From Cognaticolwellia mytili (lineage in GTDB: Bacteria > Pseudomonadota > Gammaproteobacteria > Enterobacterales > Alteromonadaceae): a DNA stretch of 64,000 bases. This document shows, piece by piece, positions 1 to 8,701 of the stretch (the stretch's first letter is position 1; every line of letters begins with the position of its first letter). The position numbers were made by a program, and so were the translations under genes. Under the pieces are notes generated by a model, which saw nothing but the letters and a program-made list of their open reading frames with translations, was not told the DNA's origin and ran no database searches. The stretch lies in contig NZ_NBOF01000004.1 in assembly GCF_002104475.1 (NCBI RefSeq), positions 372,001-436,000 on the forward strand, written 5' to 3'.

Positions 1-788
1 ATATTGTTGCCATTGGTAGTGAAACAAGGTTAAATGGTACTTTTTCTATCGATGATAAGGTTTTTGCTATTGTTCCAGGTGGTGCATATGCAGAGTATGT
101 AAAAGTAAAAACAGCGCACCTTTTCAAATTACCGCGTAATTTTTCCTACGTTGAAGGCGCAGCCATTGCTGAAGCCTATTTAACGGCCTACCAGTGTTTA
201 TTTTTCATTGCTGACTTAAAGCCACATTCAAAGGTATTAATTCACGCAGGTGCAAGCGGTGTCGGTAGTGCTGCTATTCAATTAGCAAAAAGCTTACATT
301 GTCACGTGACCGTTACGGTTGGCAATGACGAAAAAGTATCGGCTTGCAAGGTATTAGGGGCTGATGAAGTCATAAATTATCAGTTGACAGACTTTGTTAG
401 TTACTCGAAAGAGAAAAAGCAGAATTATGACGTTATTGTTGATGTGGTTGCCGGGGCGTATGTAAATAAAAATATTAGCGTTTGCGCATTAGACGGGCAC
501 ATTGTGATGTTATCAATGTTAGGCGGACGTTACGCTGAAAGTATTGATGTCGCTAAAATGCTGTTAAAGCGCATCAATATAACGGCAACAACACTTAGAA
601 ACCGCACTGATGAGTATAAAAATAAGTTAGTAAACGCTTTTAAAGCTGATTTTTATCAGCAACTTGAACAAGGAATAATAAGCCCTGTTATTTATCAACA
701 GAGCTCGTGGCAAGAAGTTGAAAGTGTTCACCAATTGATGATGAACAATGAAAATATTGGCAAACTTATTTTAACCATAAATGATTAA
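1..788 (+). CDS. NADPH:quinone oxidoreductase-like MDR protein (5' partial)
   Basis: The reading frame is open from base 3 and runs to TAA at 786-788, so the N-terminus lies outside the window. The visible 261 residues are the C-terminal part of a zinc-free medium-chain dehydrogenase/reductase: the end of the GroES-like domain (VPGGAYAEYVKV), then a Rossmann fold with the nucleotide-binding stretch HAGASGVGSAAIQLAK near bases 243-290. This family reduces quinones or enones with NADPH in the cytoplasm (PIG3/QOR type). The substrate cannot be read from sequence. An internal GTG at 306 is not a real start because the conserved fold begins upstream. Confidence 0.85.
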   Translation, partial: IVAIGSETRLNGTFSIDDKVFAIVPGGAYAEYVKVKTAHLFKLPRNFSYVEGAAIAEAYLTAYQCLFFIADLKPHSKVLIHAGASGVGSAAIQLAKSLHCHVTVTVGNDEKVSACKVLGADEVINYQLTDFVSYSKEKKQNYDVIVDVVAGAYVNKNISVCALDGHIVMLSMLGGRYAESIDVAKMLLKRINITATTLRNRTDEYKNKLVNAFKADFYQQLEQGIISPVIYQQSSWQEVESVHQLMMNNENIGKLILTIND

Positions 789-842
789 TTTTTTTGTGCT
801 GGGTTTAATATTCTAAATACCGCAATTGAACATCATTACACG

Positions 843-1178
843 TTAAGAGCTTGATGCTGCAACTCCGGCAACACTAATTGCTGCTGCACCTGCTTGTTGA
901 GTAGCAATTTGGCTGGTAATAACGGTAGAGTTTTGATGTTCACTAGCGATAATGCAAGTACCGTAGCCTAGTCCTTTAAGTTGGTTTTCCCAAATAATTT
1001 CGCCATCTTGAGCATTCAAACAATATAAATGCCCACCAGAATATGCGAATACGCTGTTGGCTTCATAGTAAACATTAGTGATTGTTGAGCTGCGTAGTTT
1101 CGTTTTCCATAACTCAGCACCATCTTTTTTATTTACACAAATCACATGGTTATTAATGCCTAAAAATAGTTTGTCCAT
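843..1178 (-). CDS. small PQQ-like beta-propeller repeat protein
   Basis: This 111-residue protein begins MDKLFLGINNHVICVN and contains two propeller-type strands with the pattern (V/L)CxNxxDGxxxW (CVNKKDGAELWKT, CLNAQDGEIIWEN), typical of PQQ-like/WD-like repeats. Full PQQ propellers have 7-8 blades; here there is room for two or three, so it is a fragment-sized domain. There is no signal peptide. The C-terminal 25 residues are Ala/Ser-rich and low complexity. It lies 31 bp downstream of the acetyltransferase gene on the same strand. Function is unknown; the fold assignment is by motif only. Confidence 0.6.
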   Translation of the reverse strand: MDKLFLGINNHVICVNKKDGAELWKTKLRSSTITNVYYEANSVFAYSGGHLYCLNAQDGEIIWENQLKGLGYGTCIIASEHQNSTVITSQIATQQAGAAAISVAGVAASSS

Positions 1179-1209
1179 AGCGTGTTCCTTTATTTTTATT
1201 TGTTAGGTT

Positions 1210-1791
1210 TTACTTGCCATTTTCCTGCCAATTACTTGCTAATAAACCGTAGTCATATTGATCAGTCCATTCATCACCCATAAGATAATGATCTTTAAAA
1301 AAAGCTTCTCTTTTAAAGCCTAATTTTTCCATGACTCGATACGAAGAAATGTTTCTTGGATCGCATTTAGCAACAATTTTGAAAAAACCAAGTTCTTTGA
1401 TGATGTAATCAATCAGTAAGTTTGCCGCTTCTGTACAAATTCCTCGGCCAGCTGCTTTTTCGCTCAAGCGATAACCAATTTCAGCACGTTGATGCTCCCA
1501 ATCTTCTATACGAAATACTACTTCACCAACAAGTGTGTCATCTTCTTGTAAGCAAATAACTAAACCGTTCCAATGTCCAGACGCCAAATTCCACGGTTTT
1601 GAAAGTTGCATTACAATTTCCATTGTTTCTTCATCACTTTCAGGCGGGCGAATATAACGACAATTTTCGGGATCTTGTCGATATACTTTTATTACAGGGT
1701 AATCTGCTTTGGTTGCCGGCCTAAGGTAAATGTTTTTAGATGATAATGCAGGAGCCAAATGTTGTTCATTTAACTCTATTTTCATAGCCAT
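1210..1791 (-). CDS. GNAT-family N-acetyltransferase (RimJ/RimL-like)
   Basis: This 193-residue protein starts with the LRPATKADYP strand typical of RimJ/RimL-type acetyltransferases. It carries the acetyl-CoA pyrophosphate loop RLSEKAAGRGICTEA (R/Q-x-x-G-x-G/A) around residues 108-122, followed by the usual KCDPRNISSYRVMEKLGFKRE segment (Asn-x-x-S motif and C-terminal strand). Proteins of this group acetylate protein N-termini or small-molecule amines in the cytoplasm; the substrate cannot be deduced. An alternative ATG lies two codons in. It is probably cotranscribed with the 843-1178 gene. Confidence 0.8.
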   Translation of the reverse strand: MAMKIELNEQHLAPALSSKNIYLRPATKADYPVIKVYRQDPENCRYIRPPESDEETMEIVMQLSKPWNLASGHWNGLVICLQEDDTLVGEVVFRIEDWEHQRAEIGYRLSEKAAGRGICTEAANLLIDYIIKELGFFKIVAKCDPRNISSYRVMEKLGFKREAFFKDHYLMGDEWTDQYDYGLLASNWQENGK

Positions 1792-2194
1792 GTGCTTTGG
1801 TCTTATTATTGATGAGTGTTGGCTTTATTTTGCGCATGATATAATTGAATTGTAAATGATTTTTCTGCTTTCCACTGACTATCCTTTGCGAAGGACTACT
1901 GTATATTCGCTACCTTTGCAGATTATTAATCTATCTTTGCAAACAAACTAGATTTTTCATGATTTTTTTTAATAAAGTAAGTAATAGGCATAGTAAAAAG
2001 TTGCTTCATATAAGAACAAACGTTTTTGATAAAGCGATTCATTGCTAATAAGAAGGTTTTATTGAAATGATGTGTTAAGAAAATATAACGGTGTTTTTAC
2101 GGGTTGTTGATTTATTGAAAGATGAAAATGACAATCTACTTTTAAAACTAAAAGGAAGTTAAAAATAACCCCCTATCAACTTTAGCTTCAGAAG
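1792..2194. other. intergenic region, no gene seen
   Basis: About 400 bp of AT-rich sequence between two minus-strand genes. I see no ORF with coding character, no tRNA and no clear terminator. It probably contains the promoter for the acetyltransferase gene. A short palindrome (TAGCTTC-a-GAAGCTA) overlaps the end of the DUF1653 gene near 2183-2197 but has no T-run. Confidence 0.5.
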
Positions 2195-2410
2195 CTAGCT
2201 TTCATCAGATACATATCGAAAGCGTTTGATGACTTTACCCTCTTTTTCAATTGTTTCGTCAAACATAGCAAGTGGCCTAACCCAAATTGCTCTTTCGCCA
2301 TATTCAGGCTGATAAACGACCATGGCTTCTTCTGTTTCACTATGCGTTGCAATATGCAGTACTTGGTAAAAGTTACCTTTGAAATGTTGATAACGTCCGG
2401 CTTTTAGCAT
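2195..2410 (-). CDS. DUF1653 domain-containing protein
   Basis: This 71-residue protein matches the small DUF1653 family end to end. It starts with GRYQHFKGNFYQVLHIATHSETEE, continues VVYQPEYGERAIWVRPLAMFDE and ends KRFRYV. The family is a compact beta-rich domain of unknown function, found alone or fused to other domains. It sits 35 bp downstream of moaE on the same strand and may be at the end of the moa transcript. No catalytic residues can be assigned. Confidence 0.85.
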   Translation of the reverse strand: MLKAGRYQHFKGNFYQVLHIATHSETEEAMVVYQPEYGERAIWVRPLAMFDETIEKEGKVIKRFRYVSDES

Positions 2411-2445
2411 GGATAGTCTCGCTGTAGTTATTGTAAATAATAGTG

Positions 2446-2904
2446 TTATTTAGTCAGTTTTTTGTGCCATTGTTGTGAGGCATCATCATCACTATTTTTG
2501 GCGTCTAACCAGATGCTACCATCACTGGTTAATTCTTTTTTCCAAAAGGGTGCTTTAGTCTTTAAGAAGTCGATGAGGAATTCACAGGCGGCAAACGCAG
2601 CTTTACGGTGGGGGCTAGTTACACCAATAAAAACAATTTGTTCGCCAAGTTTTAAGTCACCAAATCGATGAATAATAGTCACTTTATTTAATGGCCAGTG
2701 CTCGCGTGCTTCAGCTTCTATATCAGCTAGTACCTTTTCTGTCATTCCTGGGTAGTGCTCTAAAGACAAGCCTTGAACATCAAGACCTTCGTTGAAGTCC
2801 CTGACTTTACCGATAAAGGTGACTACGGCGCCATCTTGGTTATCGTTTGCTAAGCATTGGTATTCATCTGCCACAACAAAATTACTCTGCTGTATTTTAA
2901 TCAT
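2446..2904 (-). CDS. moaE: molybdopterin synthase catalytic subunit
   Basis: MoaE forms the heterotetrameric MPT synthase with MoaD and inserts the dithiolene sulfurs into precursor Z (cPMP) during molybdenum cofactor synthesis in the cytoplasm. The 152 residues match the usual ~150. The FIGKVRDFN start strand, LEHYPGMTEK, HRFGDLKLGEQIVFIGV and the lysine-rich FWKKE active-site segment near residues 119-124 are all present. It directly abuts moaD: the moaD stop at 2905-2907 is followed at once by this ATG, which suggests translational coupling. Confidence 0.95.
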   Translation of the reverse strand: MIKIQQSNFVVADEYQCLANDNQDGAVVTFIGKVRDFNEGLDVQGLSLEHYPGMTEKVLADIEAEAREHWPLNKVTIIHRFGDLKLGEQIVFIGVTSPHRKAAFAACEFLIDFLKTKAPFWKKELTSDGSIWLDAKNSDDDASQQWHKKLTK

Positions 2905-3153
2905 TTAACCCCCTGTAACTGGAGGGAAAAATGCTATTTCATCGCCGTCTTTTAATGGCTGTGACCAATCAGTAACTTCTTGATTAACGGCAACAAGTAA
3001 ACTGTCGGCTGTCATTACTTTAGCCCATAATTCATTTTTGGCAGCAAGTTGTTGTCGAATATGATCAACTGTTAGGTTTTCACTTGCTTCTACTTGTAAA
3101 CTGTCAGTTGATAATTGTTCGCGTAAGCGAGCAAAAAATAATACTTTAATCAT
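2905..3153 (-). CDS. moaD: molybdopterin synthase sulfur carrier subunit
   Basis: This 82-residue ubiquitin-fold protein ends in the diagnostic PPVTGG. The terminal Gly is adenylated by MoeB and carries the thiocarboxylate sulfur donated to precursor Z in the MoaE active site. The N-terminal IKVLFFARLREQL strand is typical. It lies between moaC (11 bp gap) and moaE (0 bp gap) in a moaC-moaD-moaE operon. Confidence 0.95.
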   Translation of the reverse strand: MIKVLFFARLREQLSTDSLQVEASENLTVDHIRQQLAAKNELWAKVMTADSLLVAVNQEVTDWSQPLKDGDEIAFFPPVTGG

Positions 3154-3164
3154 CTCTACATCCG

Positions 3165-3656
3165 TTATTTAGTAGCAGGGTTATGAAGATAGTTACCAGA
3201 TTTTCCACCACGTTTTTCGCTTAGATGAATGTTGTTAATAACCATATCTTTTTGAACGGCTTTACACATATCGTAAATTGTTAATGCAGCTGTGGAAACT
3301 GCAGTTAAGGCTTCCATTTCAACCCCTGTTTTTCCTGAAAGTTTACAAAGAGCAGTGATCTCCACACGGTTGTATTCCGGTTGAGCGATAATGTCGACTT
3401 CTATTTTTGTTAACATAAGAGGATGACAAAGTGGGATCAACTCGCTAGTTTTCTTTGCAGCCATAATACCAGCAATTCTGGCAGTAGCAAAAACATCACC
3501 TTTGTGATGCTTTCCTTCTACAATCATGGCTAAGGTTTCTGCCGACATTTCAATATAAGCTTGGGCAATTGCTGTCCGTTCGGTAACGTTCTTTTGGGTA
3601 ACATCAACCATGTGGGCATTACCGTCTGCATTAATATGAGTAAAATTTTCGCTCAT
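3165..3656 (-). CDS. moaC: cyclic pyranopterin monophosphate synthase accessory protein
   Basis: MoaC converts the MoaA product (3',8-cyclo-GTP) into cyclic pyranopterin monophosphate. The 163 residues match the family length. The conserved [16 protein letters not shown]-terminus, IPLCHPL with its active-site His, and [20 protein letters not shown] are all present. It is the first gene of moaC-moaD-moaE. moaA and moaB are not in this window, so cofactor synthesis must be completed from another locus. The ~490 bp upstream must hold its promoter. Confidence 0.96.
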   Translation of the reverse strand: MSENFTHINADGNAHMVDVTQKNVTERTAIAQAYIEMSAETLAMIVEGKHHKGDVFATARIAGIMAAKKTSELIPLCHPLMLTKIEVDIIAQPEYNRVEITALCKLSGKTGVEMEALTAVSTAALTIYDMCKAVQKDMVINNIHLSEKRGGKSGNYLHNPATK

Positions 3657-4149
3657 TAAAAATAGTCTCTTAATTATTAGCTATTCAGCTGTATGTAAAT
3701 TATTGGCTTATATTACATGATATCACTGCTTATTTTGTGATTTATATTAAGGAAATTGTTATCTGATCATTGTTGTAATTTAGACGTTTAAGTTAAACTA
3801 TGATAAAGTTAATATATAACTTGTTGGTGTAATGACTTGTAATATTAGTTTATTTCTACTTTTGATATTGTAATCAGGTAAGCGTAGATTGGTAGAAATA
3901 AATGATATTTTAACTAATGATTAAAGTTAAGTTGAGTGTAAAAAATTTACACACATAGTACTAAAAATTGTCGATTATTTTTACAATGTAGATTTTATAA
4001 TATTTATTTTTACTTAAGTATAATGAAAATAAAAGAATTTATTAGTTGGTATTAAATTTGCATTTCGATTCATGTGTAAGAGTTTAATAGAATGTTTATC
4101 ATTCTGAATGTTATCATTATCTTCTCTATTTAGAGTTTAAGGAAGCCGT
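3657..4149. other. divergent intergenic region between moaC and PEP-CTERM gene
   Basis: About 490 bp of very AT-rich DNA separating two divergent genes. A sigma-54-type promoter match at 4047-4062 points to the right-hand gene. I see no structured molybdenum-cofactor riboswitch and no ORF. The moaC promoter must lie here but has no unambiguous -35/-10 pair. Confidence 0.5.
4047..4062 (+). promoter_or_regulatory. sigma-54 (RpoN) type promoter
   Basis: The sequence TGGTATTAAATTTGCA matches the sigma-54 consensus TGGCAC-N5-TTGCW with the invariant GG and GC elements exactly ten bases apart. Transcription would start near 4074, about 75 bp before the PEP-CTERM gene start. PEP-CTERM/exosortase genes are known in several proteobacteria to be controlled by the PrsK/PrsR two-component pair through RpoN, which fits. 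No enhancer site was identified. Confidence 0.55.
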
Positions 4150-4695
4150 ATGAGTTCTAAAATCATAAAATTATTATTGATTGTATTTTTTTCAATATCT
4201 GTAATGAGCACTGCAAATGCTGGTTTAATTGTTGGTGATTTATATGCTGATGATGCTGGTATTCAATGGGAATATGTTGGTTTTTTTGATTTAGCAGATG
4301 GCCCTGATGCCTTTGGTATTGGTCCTATTCCTACGTCATATAATGGTGTTGATGCTGCAGTTTTTCTTTTTCCTGAGCTTTTAAGTGATCAAGTTGCAAT
4401 TAGCTCGAATGATACTGGAATAGTAAATCATCAAGCTTGGTATGATACATACCTAGGTTTTTTGGTCGGTGCGTTTGGCATCATCGAAAAACATGAATCA
4501 GTATCTGTAACACTAAATAATGTGAATGGATTGTATGATGAAATTGGTGATACTTCTGCATTTGTTAACGATAGATCGCCTGCTGGGGATAATATAAACT
4601 ATGTATTTAAATTGGTTTCCGTACCAGAACCGTCTTCAATCGCCATTTTTGGCTTTGCATTAATAGCATTCTCAGTTCGCCGCTTTAAGAAGTAA
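4150..4695 (+). CDS. PEP-CTERM sorting domain-containing protein
   Basis: This 181-residue secreted protein has an N-terminal signal peptide (hydrophobic core to about residue 25, ending STANA) and a C-terminal PEP-CTERM tail: VPEPSS, then a hydrophobic helix, then RRFKK. Exosortase recognises and removes this tail during export, often in exopolysaccharide-producing bacteria. The ~130-residue body shows no domain I recognise. AAGGAAG precedes the ATG as ribosome site. An exosortase gene is not in this window. Confidence 0.85.
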   Translation: MSSKIIKLLLIVFFSISVMSTANAGLIVGDLYADDAGIQWEYVGFFDLADGPDAFGIGPIPTSYNGVDAAVFLFPELLSDQVAISSNDTGIVNHQAWYDTYLGFLVGAFGIIEKHESVSVTLNNVNGLYDEIGDTSAFVNDRSPAGDNINYVFKLVSVPEPSSIAIFGFALIAFSVRRFKK

Positions 4696-4717
4696 TTAAA
4701 AACCGCTTTATTGTTAT

Positions 4718-4751
4718 TTATTTTAACGGTATTTTAGTACCGTTAAAATAA
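4718..4751 (+). terminator. probable hairpin terminator after PEP-CTERM gene
   Basis: A perfect 14-bp stem (4718-4731 with 4738-4751; core TTTTAACGGTA / TACCGTTAAAA) closes on a 6-base loop just downstream of the stop codon. The stem is AT-rich with A/T tracts on both flanks, so it could act on either strand. Function as a terminator is inferred from position. Confidence 0.5.
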
Positions 4752-4982
4752 TATGCCTTTCATTTATAAGTTTTCACTTTATATTATTACTATAAAAATA
4801 TTTACAGCATGAACTGTAAGTTTATTGCTAAAATTAATTACAATTTTCCTGTTGACTGTACTTAATTATTAACTCATAAGGTCAAGTTAGCTTTATTTTA
4901 TTATGTCAAAGCCGTTATTAATCTATTCATTTACTTTTTAAAAGTTTCAAGATTAATAAACCATAAATAGAGACGTTATATC

Positions 4983-7900
4983 ATGCAAAATTACATTAAT
5001 TCGAAAGACGCTCAGGTTACCATGGTTAAAGGTGCTATTAGCACTGACTCTACTGTTAATAAAACTTTACAGGTTGGTGATATTGTTGAAGCTGGCGCTC
5101 GGCTGGTTTTATCAAAGAATAGTGAAATTTTGTTATCTTTTGATGATGGCAGTCAACAACGAGTGTATAACGCTTCTAACGAACTAGACGGCGCTGTTAG
5201 TGTTGAGATTATCCCCGCTAATGAGCCTTTAGTTGCGTTCGAAAACATCGATATTAATAATATTCAGAATGAAATATCAGCCATTCAAGACTTGATTGAT
5301 TCCGGAGAGGATATTGAAGGTCCTGAAACTGCGGCAGGCTTAGTAGCTAACGAGGGAACAAGTTTTGTTACTTTAAATAGAGTAGCTGATGAAACCATAG
5401 CTCAAGCAGGTTATGACACCACAGAACAAGCCAATGCTACTATTCTTGTTAGTGACCCAGAAAGTTTATTAACTAATCTACCTACCCCTTCACTTGATCT
5501 ATTAGATAATGATGAAGCTATTGCTACATTAGAGGACACTATAATAGCAGGTAATGTACTGACGAATGCTTCTAGTTCAAATGGTTCATCGTCGGTGACA
5601 GACTTTACTATTGGCGGTATTACGTTTGCTATAGGTACGACGGCGACATTAGCCGAAGGTGATTTAACCTTAAATGCAGATGGTAGTTATACGTTCGTTC
5701 CCGCTAGTAATTATAATGGTGCAGTGCCAGTCGTAACTTATACTGTGACAGATGGTGCAGGAGATGCAGATACCTCAACACTAACCATTTCAGTGACACC
5801 TGTTTCTGATTTAACAGATGATAATGAAATTGTCAGTACCAATGAAGATGCTAGCATCAGTGGTAATGTCTTAGATAATGGTGAAAGCGCAGACAATCCA
5901 CTATCATTAACAGGCTTTACTATTGGTGGTGTGACGTATGCCATTGGTGCAACGGCGGCCTTAGCGGAAGGTGATTTAACCTTGAATGCTAACGGTAGCT
6001 ATACTTTTGTCCCTGCTGATAATTATAACGGTGCAGTACCTGTTGTGACTTATATTGTGACAGATGGTGCCGGTGATATAAATACCTCAACATTAACAAT
6101 TTCAGTGACGCCTGTTTCTGATTTAACAGATGATAATGAAATTGTCAGTACCAATGAAGATACTAGCATCAGTGGTAATGTATTAAGCAATGGCTCAAGT
6201 GCAGATAATCCATTGTCGGTGACAGACTTTACTATTGGCGGCATTACGTTTGCTATTGGTACGACGGCGACATTAGCCGAAGGTAATTTAACCTTAAATG
6301 CAGATGGTAGTTATACGTTCGTTCCCGCTGATAATTATAACGGTGCGGTGCCAGTCGTTACTTATACTGTGACAGATGGTGCAGGTGATACAGATACCTC
6401 AACACTAACCATTTCAGTGACGCCGGTGTCAGACTTGACTGACGATAACGAAGTGGTTAGTACGCCAGAAGACACGAATATCAGTGGTAATGTATTAAAC
6501 AATGGTGCAAGCGCAGACAATCCATTGTCGGTGACAGACTTTACTATTGGCGGTATTACGTTTGCTATAGGTACGACGGCGGCATTAGCTGAAGGTGATT
6601 TAACCTTAAATGCAGATGGTAGTTATACGTTTGTTCCCGCTAGTAATTATAATGGTGCAGTGCCAGTCGTAACTTATACTGTGACAGATGGCGCAGGAGA
6701 TACAGATACCTCAACACTAACCATTTCAGTGACGCCGGTGTCAACTCCAATACCAACACCGAATACCGCGCCAGTTGCTGAAGATGATAGCTTTAGTGTT
6801 GATGAAGGAACCAGTGTTTCTGGTAATGTTATTAGCCATAACGATGGTGATGGCGCTGTCGATAGTGATCCTGAAGGGGATACACTGAGTATTACTCATA
6901 TTAATGGCGTCGCGTTAAGTTTTGATGCCAGTGTCGATAGCGGTTATGTCACAGTGAATGTTGAAGGTGGCACGTTACGTATCAATGCCCAAGGTGATTT
7001 TACTTATACTCATACGAGTAGTAATACTACCCCAGCTAACTTTAATTATACCATCAATGATGGAGCATCAAGTGCTGATGCGACGGTAACTATTGGTGTT
7101 ACACCAACACCGAATACCGCGCCAGTTGCTGAAGATGATAGCTTTAGTGTTGATGAAGGAACCAGTGTTTCTGGTAATGTTATTAGCCATAACGATGGTG
7201 ATGGCGCTGTCGATAGTGATCCTGAAGGGGATACACTGAGTATTACTCATATTAATGGCGTCGCGTTAAGTTTTGATGCCAGTGTCGATAGCGGTTATGT
7301 CACAGTGAATGTTGAAGGTGGCACGTTACGTATCAATGCCCAAGGTGATTTTACTTATACTCATACGAGTAGTAATACTACCCCAGCTAACTTTAATTAT
7401 ACCATCAATGATGGAGCATCAAGTGCTGATGCGACGGTAACTATTGGTGTTACACCAACACCGAATACCGCGCTGATAGCAGAAGATGATCGGTTTGTTA
7501 TAACCGAAAATAATGCTGTTTCTGGTAATGTTATTAGCCATAACGATGGTGATGGAGCGGTTGACACCGGCACTTTTGGCAATACCTTAAATATCACCCA
7601 CGTTAATGGCGTCGCGTTAAATTTTGAGGCTGCTATCGATAGCGGTTATGTCACGGTGAATGTCGAAGGCGGCACGTTACGTATCAATGCCCAAGGTGAT
7701 TTTACTTATACAAGTCTTACAGGAACTCTTGCTCCAAATGATTTTCCGACTTTCGAATATACGATAAGTGACAGTCTATCAAGTGATAATGCGACTGTGA
7801 CTATCGACTTCTCCCCCGATGCTTTTGATGATCGTAATTTCGTTGCTTTTAAAACCAATGAAGTTAATGGTATTACGGAAAGTACAAAAAGTCGGGTTAA

Positions 7901-8606
7901 AGGTAATGTTATAGATCGTGAAAGTTCGGGTGATCAGTCAGACAGTTCACCCGACGGCATAATTAGTTTGATGAAAATTGATTTTGGTGGACAAACTTAT
8001 GAATTTCAATCTGGAATCACTGAGCTTGACATCGCATATGAAGTTAATGGTGTTGAAGTTGGTATCTTACATATTGAAAGTTCTGGGTATTACTTATTTA
8101 CTCTTAATGCAGGGGTTGATGCTAATCTTATTCCAGCATCACTTGAGTTTGTTTACACCATTCAAGATGGGGATACAATAAACCCTGAAACAGATCAGGC
8201 AACGTTAACTATAGGTTTTTATAATGTTGGACCGGCTAGTACTCCTGGAACTTTAATTGATGACGGAGGACTGATTGACTTATCATTCAATGACGAAAAT
8301 ATTGATATTGTTATAGGAAACGAAGAAGGAAACTCTATCATTTCACCAGACTTAAGTGATCTTTTTGCCAATGAACATGCTGATGTTATCGACGATTATA
8401 TCACCACCGATGAGCATCAAGATAAAGAAAATACGATTGCTAATGATGAATTGCCTTTAGCTGATATTGAGCAAGCAGAAGCAAAATTAGATTCGGAAGC
8501 AACGGTAGTCAATGGCTTCTTAGCTGAAGGAGCAACTTTACAAAGTGATGCATCAGTTGAAAATGTTCCACAACTAACAGAACTAGACTCTACCGATATT
8601 TTATAA
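4983..8606 (+). CDS. LapA-type large surface adhesin with retention module
   Basis: This 1207-residue protein has the N-terminal retention-module architecture of LapA-like adhesins: a beta strand region with LQVGDIVEAGARL and SEILLSFDDGS (residues 28-56), then a linker with TAAG at residues 116-119, the recognised LapG cleavage motif. The body has four ~104-residue repeats (about 173-588; each LTLNADGSYTFVPA...YTVTDGAGD) and three ~117-residue cadherin/VCBS-like repeats (about 591-942), the first two identical. The acidic C-terminus (DLSDLFANEHADVIDDYI) resembles a type I secretion tail. No GGxGxD RTX nonapeptides are present. It is short for the family (often >2000 residues). The export and cleavage genes follow immediately. 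Confidence 0.88.
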   Translation: MQNYINSKDAQVTMVKGAISTDSTVNKTLQVGDIVEAGARLVLSKNSEILLSFDDGSQQRVYNASNELDGAVSVEIIPANEPLVAFENIDINNIQNEISAIQDLIDSGEDIEGPETAAGLVANEGTSFVTLNRVADETIAQAGYDTTEQANATILVSDPESLLTNLPTPSLDLLDNDEAIATLEDTIIAGNVLTNASSSNGSSSVTDFTIGGITFAIGTTATLAEGDLTLNADGSYTFVPASNYNGAVPVVTYTVTDGAGDADTSTLTISVTPVSDLTDDNEIVSTNEDASISGNVLDNGESADNPLSLTGFTIGGVTYAIGATAALAEGDLTLNANGSYTFVPADNYNGAVPVVTYIVTDGAGDINTSTLTISVTPVSDLTDDNEIVSTNEDTSISGNVLSNGSSADNPLSVTDFTIGGITFAIGTTATLAEGNLTLNADGSYTFVPADNYNGAVPVVTYTVTDGAGDTDTSTLTISVTPVSDLTDDNEVVSTPEDTNISGNVLNNGASADNPLSVTDFTIGGITFAIGTTAALAEGDLTLNADGSYTFVPASNYNGAVPVVTYTVTDGAGDTDTSTLTISVTPVSTPIPTPNTAPVAEDDSFSVDEGTSVSGNVISHNDGDGAVDSDPEGDTLSITHINGVALSFDASVDSGYVTVNVEGGTLRINAQGDFTYTHTSSNTTPANFNYTINDGASSADATVTIGVTPTPNTAPVAEDDSFSVDEGTSVSGNVISHNDGDGAVDSDPEGDTLSITHINGVALSFDASVDSGYVTVNVEGGTLRINAQGDFTYTHTSSNTTPANFNYTINDGASSADATVTIGVTPTPNTALIAEDDRFVITENNAVSGNVISHNDGDGAVDTGTFGNTLNITHVNGVALNFEAAIDSGYVTVNVEGGTLRINAQGDFTYTSLTGTLAPNDFPTFEYTISDSLSSDNATVTIDFSPDAFDDRNFVAFKTNEVNGITESTKSRVKGNVIDRESSGDQSDSSPDGIISLMKIDFGGQTYEFQSGITELDIAYEVNGVEVGILHIESSGYYLFTLNAGVDANLIPASLEFVYTIQDGDTINPETDQATLTIGFYNVGPASTPGTLIDDGGLIDLSFNDENIDIVIGNEEGNSIISPDLSDLFANEHADVIDDYITTDEHQDKENTIANDELPLADIEQAEAKLDSEATVVNGFLAEGATLQSDASVENVPQLTELDSTDIL
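5499..6746 (+). repeat. four tandem 312-bp (104-residue) adhesin repeats
   Basis: Homologous units begin at about 5499, 5811, 6123 and 6435, each exactly 312 bp. Long stretches are near-identical at DNA level, while unit starts vary. Each encodes an Ig/cadherin-like domain ending in TLTISVTPVS. The first unit is the most divergent at its 5' end. Confidence 0.9.
6752..7453 (+). repeat. two identical 351-bp tandem repeats in adhesin
   Basis: Units 6752-7102 and 7103-7453 appear identical base for base; a third related unit from 7454 is clearly diverged. Each encodes 117 residues with SVSGNVISHNDGDGAVD and GTLRINAQGDFTYT. Such identity implies very recent duplication or gene conversion. Confidence 0.92.
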
Positions 8607-8638
8607 AATGTAGTGAATATTAGTAAATGATTACAATG

Positions 8639-8673
8639 ACCTAATGATGTAATATAGTAATATGTTATTAGGT
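8639..8673 (+). promoter_or_regulatory. hairpin between adhesin and lapB genes
   Basis: ACCTAAT (8639-8645) pairs with ATTAGGT (8667-8673), with possible inner pairing of TAATAT/ATAT. No T-run follows, so it is not a typical terminator. Position suggests RNA processing or partial attenuation between the abundant adhesin message and the exporter genes. This is inference only. Confidence 0.3.
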
Positions 8674-8701
8674 TAGACGTTTTTAAGGAAGATAATACTC
8701 A

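Noticed and set aside
3657-4149. Molybdenum-cofactor riboswitch upstream of moaC
   Set aside because: No conserved multi-helix structure could be traced by eye; the region is very AT-rich with no GC-rich stems.
5738-6244. Two minus-strand ORFs inside the adhesin gene
   Set aside because: They are mirror products of the 312-bp repeats, near-identical to each other because the DNA repeats.
5499-7453. Regular repeats considered as a CRISPR array
   Set aside because: Units are 312 and 351 bp, wholly coding and without spacers, and no cas genes are present.
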